This document shows, in pieces, positions 63,947 through 64,000 of a stretch of DNA of 64,000 bases (position 1 is the stretch's first letter; every line of letters begins with the position of its first letter). Below the pieces are notes generated by a model. It was given only the letters and a program-made list of their open reading frames with translations, ran no database searches and was not told where the DNA came from. Both the position numbers and the translations under genes were made by a program. Source of the DNA: Sabulicella rubraurantiaca (GTDB lineage Bacteria > Pseudomonadota > Alphaproteobacteria > Acetobacterales > Acetobacteraceae). The stretch spans positions 124,001 to 188,000 of the forward strand of contig NZ_JAFEUU010000002.1 in the NCBI RefSeq assembly GCF_017355885.1, in the 5' to 3' direction.

Positions 63947-64000
63947 GGCAAGGCCCCTCCCTTCTTTCCTGCTTGCAGGCTTCACCTTTCGGGAAACGCG

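Overview
The window is a very GC-rich, tightly packed bacterial chromosome segment. Several features point to an alphaproteobacterium, most likely Acetobacteraceae close to Roseomonas: a CcrM-type GANTC methyltransferase beside rnhB, a SAM-II riboswitch in front of metZ, a direct-repeat GTTC-N7-GTTC LexA-type site, three orphan Bug/TctC binding proteins, a TamA/TamB pair, and the gene order dnaK-dnaJ-(PRC barrel)-dapB. The taxonomic call is an inference. No rRNA, tRNA, CRISPR array or intact mobile element was seen.

Layout. 0-8.4 kb: the end of a glycan-assembly locus with a double-domain glycosyltransferase, then a convergent alpha-2-macroglobulin. 8.6-14.2 kb: RND adaptor and pump, then an MFS exporter. 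14.2-18.7 kb: PhnW-like transaminase, acyl-CoA ligase and a solute-binding protein. 18.7-20.2 kb: a translationally coupled NIPSNAP-LrgA-LrgB operon whose first start codon lies in a hairpin. 20.1-20.5 kb: a broken small gene with a Zur-box-like palindrome. 20.5-25.4 kb: exported superoxide dismutase, 3-hydroxyisobutyryl-CoA hydrolase, and a two-component system flanked by divergent PepSY genes. 25.4-28.4 kb: EamA-like transporter, Bug receptor, ApaG and LysE. 28.4-32 kb: the methionine/SAM-cycle block metZ and ahcY, with a SAM-II riboswitch and a separate palindromic operator between them, followed by a small glycosyltransferase.

32-39.9 kb: radical SAM protein, rnhB-ccrM, GNAT acetyltransferase, dapB, PRC-barrel protein and dnaJ-dnaK. 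40-43.7 kb: a decayed glycosyltransferase with a perfect 21-bp inverted repeat, a methyltransferase with a coiled-coil tail, and two Bug receptors. 43.7-49 kb: an orphan five-PAS histidine kinase, a Nudix operon, a HIG1-like small membrane protein and an MFS transporter. 49-54.3 kb: MscS channel, recX-azlC-azlD, and Rrf2 regulator/cysK divergent pair. 54.5-64 kb: ftsK, an insertion-sequence scar, benE and tamA-tamB.

Two places look like sequence-quality problems or real instability. One is a 117-bp in-frame tandem duplication in the catalytic domain of the PepSY-linked histidine kinase, whose degraded copy is biased to G/C. The other is a run of 23 G in tamA. Two other loci carry apparent frameshifts (20.3 kb and 40.2 kb). 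All of these should be checked against raw reads before biological conclusions are drawn.
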